Assembly (NCBI GenBank): GCA_039105265.1
Contig: JAPFFF010000005.1
Span: 6,805,501 to 6,869,500 of the forward strand
Reading direction: 5' to 3'
DNA length: 64,000 nt
From: Tritrichomonas musculus
Taxonomy: Eukaryota > Parabasalia > Tritrichomonadida > Tritrichomonadidae
Part shown: positions 1 through 12,202 of the stretch, piece after piece
Numbering within the stretch: position 1 is the stretch's first letter
Layout: the number at the start of each line of letters is the position of its first letter
Translations under genes and position numbers: made by a program
The notes under the pieces: generated by a model
Seen by the model: the letters and a program-made list of their open reading frames with translations, nothing else
What the model was told of the DNA's origin: nothing
Database searches by the model: none

Positions 1-1
1 T

Positions 2-1693
2 CTTCAACAAGAATCAATGCTAGAATCAATTGAACAATTACTTGGGGAACAAGACCAACTTCGAGCTCAACTTAATTTACCTCCAAATGATGATATAAAT
101 AATCAAGATGACCTTCATCAATACTCTTTAAATCAACTTGCAGAATATAAGCAAAAAATTCAAGAAGTAAACCAATCTTTAATTAAAAAAATTCAAAAAT
201 CAAGAAAAGGAAATCAAATCGAGAATGATAACAATAGGAATTTTAATACCTCTGATGTTTTGGATCAAGAAAGAGCCCGAAATAAAAGTTTAAGAAAAGA
301 ACTTAAAAAAATGAGAGAAGCTCATAATCAAAGCTTAGCCAATGATGATTACACCGGCAACAATGCAAATGAAGTTGTAACTGCAATAGACGAACTTCAA
401 CAAGAAAATCAAAGATTAAGTAGAGAGATGATCAAAGCAAAGAATCATCATCATCGAATCCATCATTCAGACACACAAAATCAATCAAATACAAATCAAA
501 TCAATAGTCCAACACAAAAAAGGAGAGCAACACCAAATAAAGCAAATCCAATTCAAGAATCTAATAGTATTAATAGAAATAATAGCAACCCAGCCCAACA
601 AACAAACAGAAATAACAGAGATAACATTGATCAAAATAAACATCATAGAAAAACAGTAAGACGAAATATTAGGGCAGAAGATAGCGATGCTAATAACAGA
701 AATAACGATTATGATGATTATAACATTAACAAAAGGCCTCCAGATCAAAGCAAAATTCATCTTGCAGAACAATTAATGGCAGAAAATGCTCTTTTAAGAA
801 ATACTCTAGGACTTGATCCTTTGAACTATCATCCTGCTGAAAGTTTCAGTTCTGCAGACATTGATAAAATAATTTCACAACTTTTAGATCATAATAAAAT
901 ATTAAGAGAGCAAGTTACACAGCAATCCCAACTTAAAAACGGTGTGAATAAACGTCCAATACCAACCCAGCAAATGTCTCGTTATTTACAATATCTTGAT
1001 TTACAAGGATCAAGAGAAGGATGCACGTTTTGGGTTCCATTAGATGCGAAAAAGCAAAAAGAGCAACAAGATTATTATAATAATATGCAAATGAGACTTC
1101 CTATTCCTGTTGAAACGAATAAAGATAAAAGGAAAAAGAAGCAACTAAAAGGATGCAGTAAATGTGAGAAAGCAATTTTAATGTTATCAAGAGTTCCTCT
1201 TTATCCGCCAGATGCAGCAAAAATTTATGAAGATTCTGATGAATTCCAGCTTGTTGAATCTTGGGTAATTACATCGTTAAACAGAAAAGTTAAAATATCA
1301 GATGTGATGAAAAGTTCTTTCTTTTACAGAATTATTGAGAATGAAAGAACAATGCCTAATATTCATCTTTTTGTGGTAATAACTAACGATTCTCTTCAAT
1401 ATTTAACAGATGGAATTGATCAACCAATTCTTCTTGCCGATCATTTCAAATATGTTGCAAAAGAATTAAAACAGTCAGGCTCAGCACAGATTTTAATTTG
1501 CGCTTTTGATGTTGGCAATCAAGCTACCAATTATTGTGAACATAGATTAATTCCAAAAATTCAAGAAATGAAATCAATGAATCCTTCATTTGATTCTCTT
1601 CGTTTTATATATCAAGATGAGGAAGCTATAATGGCTCTTAATCCATCAAGAATTGTTCCCATTTATTCGGTTCAAGTTAGCGAAATCGAGTAA
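2..1693 (+). CDS. Coiled-coil, Asn/Gln-rich protein, 5' end outside window
   Basis: I do not recognise this protein. The first ATG is at 17, but the five codons before it (from base 2) are open in the same frame, so the real start probably lies upstream. Counting from that ATG, residues 1-145 are strongly charged and heptad-like, typical of coiled coil. Residues 145-240 are rich in Asn, Gln, His and Arg and look disordered. A second helical stretch covers about 245-300. The last 250 residues look globular, with a basic patch and a CxxC (GCSKCEK) near 375-381 followed by alternating strand- and helix-like segments. There is no membrane segment. A cytoskeletal or scaffold role is possible for such a layout, but this is only inference. 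The gene is followed by a 0.6 kb spacer. Confidence 0.8.
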   Translation, partial: LQQESMLESIEQLLGEQDQLRAQLNLPPNDDINNQDDLHQYSLNQLAEYKQKIQEVNQSLIKKIQKSRKGNQIENDNNRNFNTSDVLDQERARNKSLRKELKKMREAHNQSLANDDYTGNNANEVVTAIDELQQENQRLSREMIKAKNHHHRIHHSDTQNQSNTNQINSPTQKRRATPNKANPIQESNSINRNNSNPAQQTNRNNRDNIDQNKHHRKTVRRNIRAEDSDANNRNNDYDDYNINKRPPDQSKIHLAEQLMAENALLRNTLGLDPLNYHPAESFSSADIDKIISQLLDHNKILREQVTQQSQLKNGVNKRPIPTQQMSRYLQYLDLQGSREGCTFWVPLDAKKQKEQQDYYNNMQMRLPIPVETNKDKRKKKQLKGCSKCEKAILMLSRVPLYPPDAAKIYEDSDEFQLVESWVITSLNRKVKISDVMKSSFFYRIIENERTMPNIHLFVVITNDSLQYLTDGIDQPILLADHFKYVAKELKQSGSAQILICAFDVGNQATNYCEHRLIPKIQEMKSMNPSFDSLRFIYQDEEAIMALNPSRIVPIYSVQVSEIE

Positions 1694-2298
1694 TTTTCCT
1701 AGTCTTTTGAAGAAAATGCTAGATACGATGATATGTATTTTATAATTGTTATTTATTTAAAAAGTTTTGACTTATATTTTTATTGATGAACATTTTTTTT
1801 TTTTTTTTTTTAAGTATAAAATTCTATATAAATATTAGTTTAAATGTAACAAAGAAGAAGAATAAAAGATGATTTAGAGGCACCAAAATGAAAATAATAT
1901 TGGTTATTTTTCGAGGATTACTCCAAAAATCTTTTTATTTAGTAACAAAATACCATTAAACTAAATATCAATATTGATTATTATAAATAATATCAAAATT
2001 TCAAGATAAAGACTTATTAAAAATTGAAAAAAATTTCAAAAGATAGAAAATTTGAAAAATTTTATTGTTAAAAGAAATAATTTCTTTATTTTAAAATTTT
2101 AATATTAACACCATAATATGCTTATATTTCTTTTATTTTATTACGTTACTATTTCCACAGAAATATTTATATGAGTTATATGAATTAATTATTCGTTTTT
2201 ATTTCAAAATTTGAATGATAATTAAAAAGGCTTTGAATAAATTGAATTGAAAAATTGCATAAAATTTTGTGAGGAAGTTTCACTTGGTTCTTTTCATT
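1694..2298. other. Intergenic spacer, AT-rich, with 20-nt T run
   Basis: This 605-bp spacer has no convincing open frame on either strand. It holds a 20-nt T run at 1793-1812 shortly after the upstream gene, possibly in its 3' UTR, and otherwise only AT-rich low-complexity sequence. TCATT sits directly before the ATG at 2299. It matches the trichomonad initiator consensus TCA(Y)(W), so transcription may begin within a few bases of the start codon. Confidence 0.6.
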
Positions 2299-5200
2299 AT
2301 GAGCGTGAATCAGATCAAAAAAGATTACGAGAAATTCGAGAACTTCGACTTATTGACTTTTCCTTCTTTTGGATCCTACTCTATTACATTTATCTCTAAG
2401 GATTTAGTTGATCCAATTATTTGCTTTCTACGAAGTAATCCTACTAGCGGGGGTACTTTTAAAATCAAAATCAATGATGAAAGCTATGACATTTCATCGA
2501 GTTGCTTTCCTAATGTTAAATCAGATATCGTGATTCAAATTAATGATGATGATACAATTCTCCAGGATTTAGACCTCCTAACACCTCTTTTCCAAGGAAA
2601 AGAATTTTGTATTTGCTTGCAAAACCTCGACCTATTTCAATTGATCAGTAAATATATAGGAGACGATGAATTACTAAGAGTTTACAATTATGCAAACGAT
2701 TTTTTTGATCAATCAAAGAAATTATTAGATTTATGCGAACTTGAAGAAGAAATATTCAACCTAAATTTAGACTATTTTACAGATTTTATAGAAAATGAAG
2801 CCGAAAAAACAGAAAAACAAAACAAAAAAATTGATAAAAACTATACAGCACGCTTCCTCTATGAATTAGGATGGTCAAATACATCAAATTCTCCACAAAT
2901 TGCTAAGTTCGCTAAAGATCTCTGCGATATTATGGATTCAGAAGATATTATTCAGGAAAAAAATGATAAATCCTTAAGAGATACAATTTCAGAATATTTC
3001 TTACTTCGCCTTACGATGCATAAAGACTTCGAACTAGATTTATTTTCTTCAAAGAGCCAACATCGCTTTTATTTATATAGGCAATTTTATGACAATGGTT
3101 TAATTGACAAAGATGAACTTTTAGAAGTTATTTTTTCGCTTGATAATTATAGAGGATTAATGTGGTTTCTCGATATTTTACCCAAGCACATGGAACAATT
3201 GATGAGAGATTTAATACAAGAGGTCGGTATATCATATTTGGAAAAAACAATTCCATACATAGATGAACTTAGTGCCAACAATTTTGAAAAGTTTAAACAA
3301 ATTATATCTCAGCCTGAAACTGAAAACAATTCTTATACAAAAGTAATTCGAAATGATGATGTAGACCAGCTTCAAAAAATACTTTCGCATCTAAAATGCG
3401 GTAATAATTCAAATAATATAAAAGTTGGAACATTGACATTTGAAGTTGCTGAATTCCTCAATAATACAAGGCTTATTAACTATGCTGCTTTCTTTGGCTC
3501 AGTTAAATGCTTTAAATACCTTCTTATGAATGGTTCAGAAATTCAATCACAAACAGTTGAATTTGCGATATATGGCCAAAATACGGAAATTATTCGAATT
3601 ATTGAGCAAAATCACAGAATCAATTCTGAAAGTATAGTAACTTCAGTTATTACAAATAAAAACAACATTTTTGATTGGCTACTTGACAATGGTAAAACGT
3701 TAGACTCCAAATTATGCACTACTTGCACTAAACAATCAGTCCGATACTGCAACTTTCATGCATTTTTAAATTTATATTCCAGAAATACAAATTGGACTGA
3801 TCTGAAAAAGGATTCTATAAAATATGGGAATTATGAACTTTATAAATTCTTAACAATGATCTCTAATGAAAATTCAGACAACAAAGTGAAGATATTTGAT
3901 TATCCGACATATTCAGCTATAAAAAATTCTAAGTATCCTATGAAGAATTTTTCAACAAGTTTAGAGAGTTATCAAATTGATAATAGCTTTGAACTTTTTC
4001 AAATGTTTATCAAAGATAAACATTCACAAATACCAAATTTAAATGAATGGTTTTCATCTAGTATCAAAAACAAAAATTATTTCCTTATCAAATATTTGTC
4101 CCTTTACCATGATTTTTCAGATTATATAAACCAGCATCCATCTGGATTTCTTCGAAATGAAGTTGTTGATCGTAACTGCCCTTCAATCTTATATTTAATC
4201 CTTCAAAACGATAAAGTTGATATCAATGTTACTCCGCAAAATCGACAAGGCACAGCATTTACTTTAGCTACCTGGGAAAGTTATATTGCATGTACCAGAA
4301 TTCTCTATAACAGAGGAGGTGTTGATATTAACGCGATAGGAAACATCGGAGAAACACCTTTGACTGGCGCCATTATGTCAAACAAGCCATCTGTAGTTAG
4401 TCTTTTGGTATCTTTCGATGATATTGAAATAAACAAGCCAAATTCAAGAGGATTAACACCTTTTCAAATTAGTTGCCAAGTTTCAAGTAGGTATCAATCA
4501 CTAATAATTCTATTGAAGAAAAATGATCTTGAGTTTGAGATGGAAGAAATGCAAGAACAATTTGAAAGAGCCTTCCTTTCTAATCAAGTTGATTTAATGA
4601 AGGCAATATATTATCATCCAAGAACCAATATAAATCAATTAAATCTTGAGTCGATATGTCAATTCAAAGATTTGAAAGGTGTTAATTTACATACAATTTG
4701 TGCACTTTCAGAATTAATGGAAAATAAAAAGGATTCGTTTATGAAACTTGTTCGCCGAGTTTCAGATCCAATATTATACATATCGTTAAGTAATTCTGAA
4801 AAATTTTCCGATATTTTATATGAAGAAGAACTCTATCCCTTACATTATGCCATTAAAGCCAAAAAGACAGAAACTATTGATTACTTACTTCAATATCCAC
4901 AAATCGATGTAAATTCGGTTAATCCAAAGAAAAAAATAACTCCACTCATTCAAGCCATTATATCAGAAGACGTTGATATTGATATATTTAATCGCTTTCT
5001 CTCTTGTGATCGACTTGATTTTAATTTTAATGAATCAATTGTTGGAGGTGAATCCAACTTTTTAAATCTTTTTATTCAGAGCAAAAAGTACCGTGAATTA
5101 AATAGCTATATGAAGAAGAAGATAAAAAGCATTGATATGATATCAGATGATTTCTTTGTATTTTTAGTCGACAATCACCTATACGACTATGTCATGATGA

Positions 5201-6180
5201 TCATTGAAAGTGGCTATCGAAGTGAGCTTATCAATTATGCGTTTATTTCATCTATTAAAAATCCCACCAAAAACAAATATTTGCAGCGAATTCTAATTGA
5301 ATACCACGAAGACAACAACGAACAAAATTCAAGGAGTCTGTTTGATTTCTTAATAGATCTTGAGTCCAAGAATGAAATTTCGTTGAATTTGAACTACAAA
5401 AATTTCAATGACAACGGGAAAACAGCCCTAATGGAATCAATTGATAGTGATCGTCCTGAACTTTTTGATACGCTCATAAAAATGAAGGGAAATGACATCA
5501 ATACAAAAGACTATAACGATTCCAGCGCCTACGACTATGCCGAGAGCCAACTAATCCACACAGGCAAGGAGCACTACCTCAAATTAATAATGAATGGTCA
5601 AAAAATTGACCTTCTTCAATCGTCATTCAATGACAAAAATCTGACACGGATTGACTTGATCATTGATTCGAAGAATGACAAAATATTCAACTTTATTTTG
5701 AGCAATTTTGACAAGGAACAACTTTCTAAAACTTGTCAAAAAGTTGACCTGTCACTGATTAGTAAAAACATCGCATTTTTCCGAAGCAGCACTTTGTTGC
5801 TCTTCATCGAAATTGCAAGCGATCGAATCTTGGAGACAGTCAATGACGACTGCTCTTTCATCTACCATTTTCTGAGGTTTTACTTGATAAACGGTTACGA
5901 TGAAATTATAAACTTCAGAAACACAGAATATCTTGAAAAGTTTATCAAAATGGGATTCGATATAAATTCAGCAGATAAAAACGGCGACACTCTTTGCATG
6001 TGCGCAATAAAGAACCAAAAGTTTGAAGGTTTCCTGACTTTCCTTCTGATTGAAGGGCTCGACTTGAAAATTAAGAATAAGGAAAACAAGGACGCAGCGC
6101 AGATCGCAAAGGAATTGGATCACGATTCAGTTGCTAAAATAATTGAAAAAATGATTCATGATGAAAAAATTTATAATTGA
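2299..6180 (+). CDS. Large ankyrin-repeat protein
   Basis: Cytosolic repeat protein of about 1,293 residues, of the kind strongly expanded in trichomonads (ankyrin plus DUF3447-like regions). I place the start at the ATG at 2299 because the frame continues upstream only to a GTG; the ATG is preceded by an initiator-like TCATT. Recognisable ankyrin units occur around residues 680-760 (NIGETPLTGAI followed by a helix-turn-helix and NKPNSRGLTPFQISC), about 850-920, about 1037-1090 (NDNGKTALMES) and the C-terminus (DKNGDTLCMCAIKN near 1225). Between these the repeats are strongly diverged. The N-terminal 350 residues are helical and lack clear repeats. No signal peptide or membrane segment is seen. 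Ankyrin proteins mediate protein-protein contacts; the partner cannot be read from sequence. Confidence 0.9.
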   Translation: MSVNQIKKDYEKFENFDLLTFPSFGSYSITFISKDLVDPIICFLRSNPTSGGTFKIKINDESYDISSSCFPNVKSDIVIQINDDDTILQDLDLLTPLFQGKEFCICLQNLDLFQLISKYIGDDELLRVYNYANDFFDQSKKLLDLCELEEEIFNLNLDYFTDFIENEAEKTEKQNKKIDKNYTARFLYELGWSNTSNSPQIAKFAKDLCDIMDSEDIIQEKNDKSLRDTISEYFLLRLTMHKDFELDLFSSKSQHRFYLYRQFYDNGLIDKDELLEVIFSLDNYRGLMWFLDILPKHMEQLMRDLIQEVGISYLEKTIPYIDELSANNFEKFKQIISQPETENNSYTKVIRNDDVDQLQKILSHLKCGNNSNNIKVGTLTFEVAEFLNNTRLINYAAFFGSVKCFKYLLMNGSEIQSQTVEFAIYGQNTEIIRIIEQNHRINSESIVTSVITNKNNIFDWLLDNGKTLDSKLCTTCTKQSVRYCNFHAFLNLYSRNTNWTDLKKDSIKYGNYELYKFLTMISNENSDNKVKIFDYPTYSAIKNSKYPMKNFSTSLESYQIDNSFELFQMFIKDKHSQIPNLNEWFSSSIKNKNYFLIKYLSLYHDFSDYINQHPSGFLRNEVVDRNCPSILYLILQNDKVDINVTPQNRQGTAFTLATWESYIACTRILYNRGGVDINAIGNIGETPLTGAIMSNKPSVVSLLVSFDDIEINKPNSRGLTPFQISCQVSSRYQSLIILLKKNDLEFEMEEMQEQFERAFLSNQVDLMKAIYYHPRTNINQLNLESICQFKDLKGVNLHTICALSELMENKKDSFMKLVRRVSDPILYISLSNSEKFSDILYEEELYPLHYAIKAKKTETIDYLLQYPQIDVNSVNPKKKITPLIQAIISEDVDIDIFNRFLSCDRLDFNFNESIVGGESNFLNLFIQSKKYRELNSYMKKKIKSIDMISDDFFVFLVDNHLYDYVMMIIESGYRSELINYAFISSIKNPTKNKYLQRILIEYHEDNNEQNSRSLFDFLIDLESKNEISLNLNYKNFNDNGKTALMESIDSDRPELFDTLIKMKGNDINTKDYNDSSAYDYAESQLIHTGKEHYLKLIMNGQKIDLLQSSFNDKNLTRIDLIIDSKNDKIFNFILSNFDKEQLSKTCQKVDLSLISKNIAFFRSSTLLLFIEIASDRILETVNDDCSFIYHFLRFYLINGYDEIINFRNTEYLEKFIKMGFDINSADKNGDTLCMCAIKNQKFEGFLTFLLIEGLDLKIKNKENKDAAQIAKELDHDSVAKIIEKMIHDEKIYN

Positions 6181-6621
6181 ATTTAACTCAATTTTTTTGT
6201 GAACAAATCCTTTCAAAAAGTTCATTGATTCGACATTGAAATTTTGATTTTGTAAATAAACAGTCTTTATTCACTATATATATATATATATTAAAATTCT
6301 TTTTATTATTATCCAATAGTGAACATGAAAACCTATTTAATTTTTTTAATTATGAGTCGAAAATCTATCGGCATTAAACACAATGCAGAAATATTTAAAT
6401 ATTTTGGATTTAACACAAAGATATACTGATGATGAAAATGCATTTTGTACACATATAGTTATAATGAACTCACAATTATAGACAAAAATAGAGCACTCGT
6501 TATTGAATGAATTTATCTGAAAATTTTATCTCTTTCATATTTATGAATTTGAAAATAATAGTTTAAATGAAGATTTGAGTGTCAATAAACGTTTAATGAA
6601 CAAAGATTGTTTAATATAAAT
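6181..6621. other. Convergent intergenic region with (TA)n
   Basis: This 441-bp region lies between the 3' ends of two convergent genes. It contains an (AT)n microsatellite at about 6274-6291 and otherwise AT-rich sequence. No gene is seen. Confidence 0.6.
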
Positions 6622-9600
6622 TTATATTTTTTCTACTTTGACATCAGAAGAAATTCCGATGGCATCACTATAAAGGGAAGCAGGCATTTTAATTTTCTTT
6701 AAAGATGTGCACTTATCGAAAACCATGTTTCCTATTTCAGTTACGGATGAAGGAATTGTAATTTCAATTAACGATGAGCATTCAAAGAATGCAAAGTTTC
6801 CAATTGCAGTGACAGAGCTAGGAATTGTAATCTGACTCAATGATGAGCATCCAATGAAAGCGAAGTCATCAATTTTAGTTACACAAGAAGAAATTATCAA
6901 CTTTTTCAAAGAAGAACAACCGTTAAAAACGTTTGATTTGATATAAGTATTTGAAGGCTGCGGCATTGATGAATCACCGTCGAAAGAAGATGATTCATCT
7001 GACGTTATGTAAGAATTGATGTTAATTTTAGATAACGAAATACAACCTCTAAAAGTATTGAAGCCAATTGTTGTCATTCTTGAATAAATTGTCACATCGG
7101 TTAGTGATGAACAGCCATTAAAAACACCATCACCAATTGTCATTGAGTACGAAGGAATTGATATTTTACTTAATGAAGAGCAGCCGTTAAATGCATCCTT
7201 TTCAATCTCAATGACAGATGAAGGAATCTTCACATCAACAAGTTGTTTGCATTGCCTGAAGCAGTCCACTCTAATTTTCTTGACTGTGAAAGGAATCGAT
7301 ACTTCTTTCAATGATGAACATTCACTAAAAGCTGACTCACCGATTTCATTGACTGACTCAGGAATCTTCATTTCCGAAAGTGATGCACATTCTTCAAATG
7401 CTGACGAACCAATCAATGTTATTGATGATGGAAATGTCACTTTTCCTAACAATGAACACCCTTTAAATAAACAGTTTTCAATTTTGGTTACCAAAGAAGG
7501 AATTGATATTTCAGTCAGTGATGAACAACCTTCAAATGAACTTTCACCAATGCAATTGACAGACGATGGAATCTTCACTTTATTCAATAACAAACAGCCA
7601 CAGAATGCATTCGATCCAATTGATGTCAAACTCGAAGGAAGGGTCACTTCTGAAAGAGAAGAACATCCATTAAATGTCTTCGATTCAATCTTTGTCGTTG
7701 ACGATGGAATCTTCGCACTTGAAATCTTTGAACAGCCATCAAAAGCAGATTCTCCGATGAAAGAAACATGAGAAGGAATTTTAAATTTAGATAATGAAGA
7801 ACAATTTTGAAATGCAAAAGATTCAATTCTCGTTAATGATGAAGGCAATTTTATTTTAGATAATGAACTGCATCCATTAAAAGCAGATTCTTCAATTGAT
7901 TTTAATTGAGATTGAATAGTCACTGTTTTTAATGAGGTGCATTTATTGAACGTGTTGCTTTTGATTACTGCCACTTCAGAAGGAATTGTTACACTCTTCA
8001 GTTTTGGACATTCATTAAAAGCACCACTTCCGATCTCTGTAACTGAAGCAGGAATTGAAATTGTTTGCAATAAAGAACAACCAGAAAATGCTTCAGATCC
8101 AATTGTTTCCAAAGTTGTTGTTAGAATTGTGACAATTGATAATGAAGTGCATCCTTTAAAGGATCCATCTCCAATCATTGTGACTGAATTTGGAATCTCA
8201 ATTTGCGTCAATGAGGAGCAGCCATTGAATGCATTTTCACCAATTGTTTTCAATGAAAATGGAAGAGCTATCTCAGAAATAGAAGAACATCCATTGAATG
8301 CATTAGAATCAATCTTTTTTACAGACATTGGAATCGTTATTTCTTTCAATAAATCACAACCACAAAATGAACTTTCACCAATAACTTCAACACCAGGAGA
8401 AACAGATATTTTTTTAAACATTCTAATTAAAGTTAAAGCATTACGTTTGACTTCTTTAATTTCATTTGTAGAACTTTTCAAAACCAAATTTTTAAGAGAT
8501 TCACAATTATTGAATGCATTTGTTGTTATTTTTGTATTATAAAGATCAATTGTTAGTTCTTCTATTGAGCTACATCCATCAAATGAATTCTCGCCAATTG
8601 AAGTCACTGAAGAAGGAATTTCAATTTTATTTAATGATTTGCATCCACTGAATGCAAAATCACCAATTGTTTTCAACGAAGAAGGATAAGTAAATGTAAC
8701 TTGCGACAATGAATAACATCTATTAAACGCATATTCACCAATTAATGTAACTGAAGAAGGAATTGTTATTTCTGTTAATGACTTGCATCCATTGAAATTA
8801 TTCTTACCAATCAAAGTAACAGAAGAAGGAATTGTTATCGTCGTTAACTTGGAACATCCACAATATGAACCAGCTTGAATTGAAGTAACAGAAGAAGGTA
8901 TCTCAATTGTTTTGAACTTTTTAACAAGATCAAAAACATATCCTTTAACTTCAGTGATTTCTTTAACCGAATCTTCATAAACTAAATGTTGTAATGATTC
9001 ACAATTTTCAAATGAATTTATTTGTATTTTGGTTATATAAAGATCAATTGTTATCTTTTCTAAAGATGAACAATCTTTAAATGCAAATTTACCAATTGTT
9101 TTAACTGAAGAAGGAATTGTTATTTCAGTCAATGATGAACATTTATTGAAAGCATTGTCACCAATAGATGTAACAGAAGGAGGAATTATTATTTCAGTTA
9201 AAAAAGAAAATCCAGAAAATGAATTTGCTTTAATTGAAGTAATTGAAGAAGGAATTGTTATCTTTTTGGATCTTTTTAGTAAGTCCAAATTGTCACCAGT
9301 AATTTCTTTTGTTACTTTCCCAGACATTCCTAAAGACAAACATTCAGCCGGATTAAAAATATCAAATGTGTTGCTTTGAATTTTAGTATAATAAGGATCA
9401 TATTTTAATCTCTTTAATGACGTGCAGCCAATGAATGCTTGTTCGCCAATAGAGGAAACGGAAGAAGGAATATTAATTTCAGTAAGTGAAGAACATTCAA
9501 AGAAAGCTAAATCACCAATTGATGAAACAGAAGGAGGAATTGTTAAATTATAAAGAGATGTGCAACCAGCAAAAGATAGTTCTCCAATCGATGAAACAGA

Positions 9601-12202
9601 AGAAGGAATGACAAATTCTTTAAGTGAAGAACATCCATAAAAAGATAATCTTGAAATCAGTGTAACAGATGAAGAAAATATTATTCGTTCTAATGAAGTG
9701 CATCTATAAAAAGCTCCTTCATCAATTTTGTTCACACTTGAAGGAATCGAAATTTGAGATAATGAAGAACAACCAGAAAAAGCTCCTTCTTCAATTCGAG
9801 TTACTGATGAAGGAATGAAAACTTCAACAAGTGACAAACAATCTTTAAAAGCAGATGATTTAATTGAAGTTAAAGAAGAAGAAAGAAATTGTACTTTTTT
9901 CAATGAAGTACATCCTTTAAAAACAGATGCACCTAAAGTTGTAACAGAAGAAGGAATTGTTATTGTTACTTCTTTATTCGAATTCTCATCTGTTTTAATT
10001 GCAGAAGTTGGTATCACCATTATTATTTCTTTAAGAGAAGAACAACCAGAAAAACAACCTTCTTCGATTCTATTCACTGAAGATGGAATTGCGATGCAAA
10101 CTTTTTCCAAAGAAGAACAATTTTCAAAGGCAAAAGGTCCAATGTCTATTACTGAAGAAGGAATGATTATTTCAGTTAATGAAGAAAAGCCAGAAAGCAT
10201 TCTTTCATTTATTATTTGAACATTCTCATCAAACCTTACTTCGTCAATTAATGAGCATGAATCAAATTTAACTAATGTTTTACTATTAGAGATATTTAAA
10301 ATGATTTTAGTGTTATGATTAATGTTTTTCTTAATCAAACAAAGTTCATTTAAAATGTATTTAAAGTTCTTTGCTCTGCTTGATATTTCAAATGAAATTT
10401 TTTCCAACTTCTTCAAAATATCAACAAATAAAGGTGAACAAAAGAGACCAGCAGCAAAAATTGATTCTGTATGTTTTGCTTTTATTTTGAATTCTTTATA
10501 TGACCAAGCCATTTCTTGATCATCTTTTGTTGTGTCAATTAAGTGGTATTTGCTTATCTGCATGACTAAAATATGCTGAACGTTTACCGGATATTTCTTA
10601 AATTGTTCAAATTTTCTCATTTGCTTTAATACATACAAGTAACGATCACTTTTATGAAAACCTTTATTCATTGATGAAATCATATTTTCTTCAGCAGCTT
10701 TAGCATCAATTTTCCCACCTTCACCTGCAAAAAGCAACTTTGCATAATTATACATTGAAATAGGATCACCGCATAAAGATCCTTTTTCGAAATATTTTCT
10801 AGCATCAATGAAATTCTTATCTTTTCTTAAAACTTTGCCATAAGCAACATAAATTTTCGTGTTAAATTTATCAAGAACTCTTTGTTGAAACAATCTTTTA
10901 GCTTTTTCCAGGTCTTTCTTAACAATCTGTCCTTTTTTCAGTATTTCAGACAGATGCAAGATTGCTTCAATGAAATCATGACTCGCTGAAGCTTCAAGAT
11001 ATTGAACGCCAAGTTCGACATCTTGTTTAAAATTGTTACTGCCTTTTATTAAATTAGAACCAACAATGAACTGTTTTTCAGCATCATTTTCAGCTTCATT
11101 GACAAGAGCTTGGTTACTTTTATTAAGATTACTGTATTCGGAGGGTGGAAATGTTACTTTTATTGGCTTAGCATTACGATTGGATGAGAATGGAGTTCCA
11201 CCAGTGTGTCTTCTTTGTTTTTCATCTTTTTTATTATCATCGTCTATTTTGATTATTTCGTTTTCTTCAAATTTTATCTGGTAATTATCAATTTCTTCGA
11301 CGTAATCTTTAAATTCATCTTCATCAACACCAAAATTTTTAATGAAATCTTCGTTCGTCCTGAGTTTTTCGACAATTTCATCAAAAGTCGGTCGATCATC
11401 CGGATTTGGCGACCAACATTTTTTGACAAGTTCGGCATATGGACCACTAATATATTTTTCATCAAGTGGGGGCCGATATCCATTTAATACTTTTTCTTGA
11501 ACAGAAAAGGGATTCATTCCTTTGTAAAAGTCTTCAGAAGTTAAGATTTGATATACAATAAATGCAAATGAATAAACATCAGATGGCTTGGTATAAGTGA
11601 CTGAATTAATAATTTCTGGAGCTAGAAAAGATATTGTTCCTTTGATTTGTACTTGCGATTCATGTCTTTGTCTTTTTGATGATATTATTTTTGCTAATCC
11701 AAAATCGGCAATTTTTGGGTGTAAATCATCATCCATGAGAATATTTGATGGCTTTAAATCACGATGGACTATATCATGCGAGTGTAAATATTGCATTCCT
11801 GATGCAATCCCATATATCGTAATAAGTTTTTTCGTAAAGAAATTCCATTCATCTAAAGAACGGGAGGCGTTTTCGAGTTCAATGATTTCTTCTAATGAAC
11901 TTTTTTTCATATATTCTGTAATAATCGCAGGATATTTATCATTATTAAAATCTACTGGACTATATCCAACAAATTTTAAAATTGCTGGATGATCCATTCC
12001 TGAAAAAATGTTAACTTCGCGAGAAATATTAAGCATTTCGTCATGACTTAAGCTACCTAAGTTCTGTTTTAAAATTTTAACTGCATATAATTCGCCTGTT
12101 TTTTTTGTTTACTGCTTTGAAAACTTCCCCAAAAGCACCACCGCCAATTCTTTCTCTTTTTTCAAGTTCATTGAGATCAAAAAATATTTTTGAAGAAGAC
12201 AT
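6622..12202 (-). CDS. Ser/Thr kinase-Sel1-BspA leucine-rich repeat fusion (apparent frameshift near N-terminus)
   Basis: The long open frame ends at 12036 and lacks the kinase glycine loop and lysine. Both are encoded just upstream in another frame: ATG at 12202, then MSSSKIFFDLNELEKRERIG, GGAFGEV and FKAVNKK. The frame shifts in a run of eight T (plus strand) at 12099-12106 and then reads TGELYAVKIL into the main frame. One base too many in the homopolymer explains it, either as a sequencing error or a real mutation. In the main frame the kinase domain has HRDLKPSN (about 91), DFG (about 111) and an APE-like LAPE, so the catalytic residues are present. Sel1-like repeats follow at about 335-470. 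Roughly fifty BspA-type repeats of about 23 residues (consensus SSLxxIxIPSSVxxIGxxAF) fill about 600-1790. No signal peptide or membrane helix is seen, so the protein is probably intracellular, unlike secreted BspA proteins. Confidence 0.85.

Noticed and set aside
2269-2298. Upstream extension of the ankyrin gene to 2269
   Set aside because: The first codon there is GTG. The ATG at 2299 has an initiator-like TCATT right before it.
7211-10219. Several plus-strand open frames opposite the BspA repeats
   Set aside because: They are regular antisense shadows of the repeat codons. The minus-strand frame has the LRR consensus and is continuous for over 5 kb.
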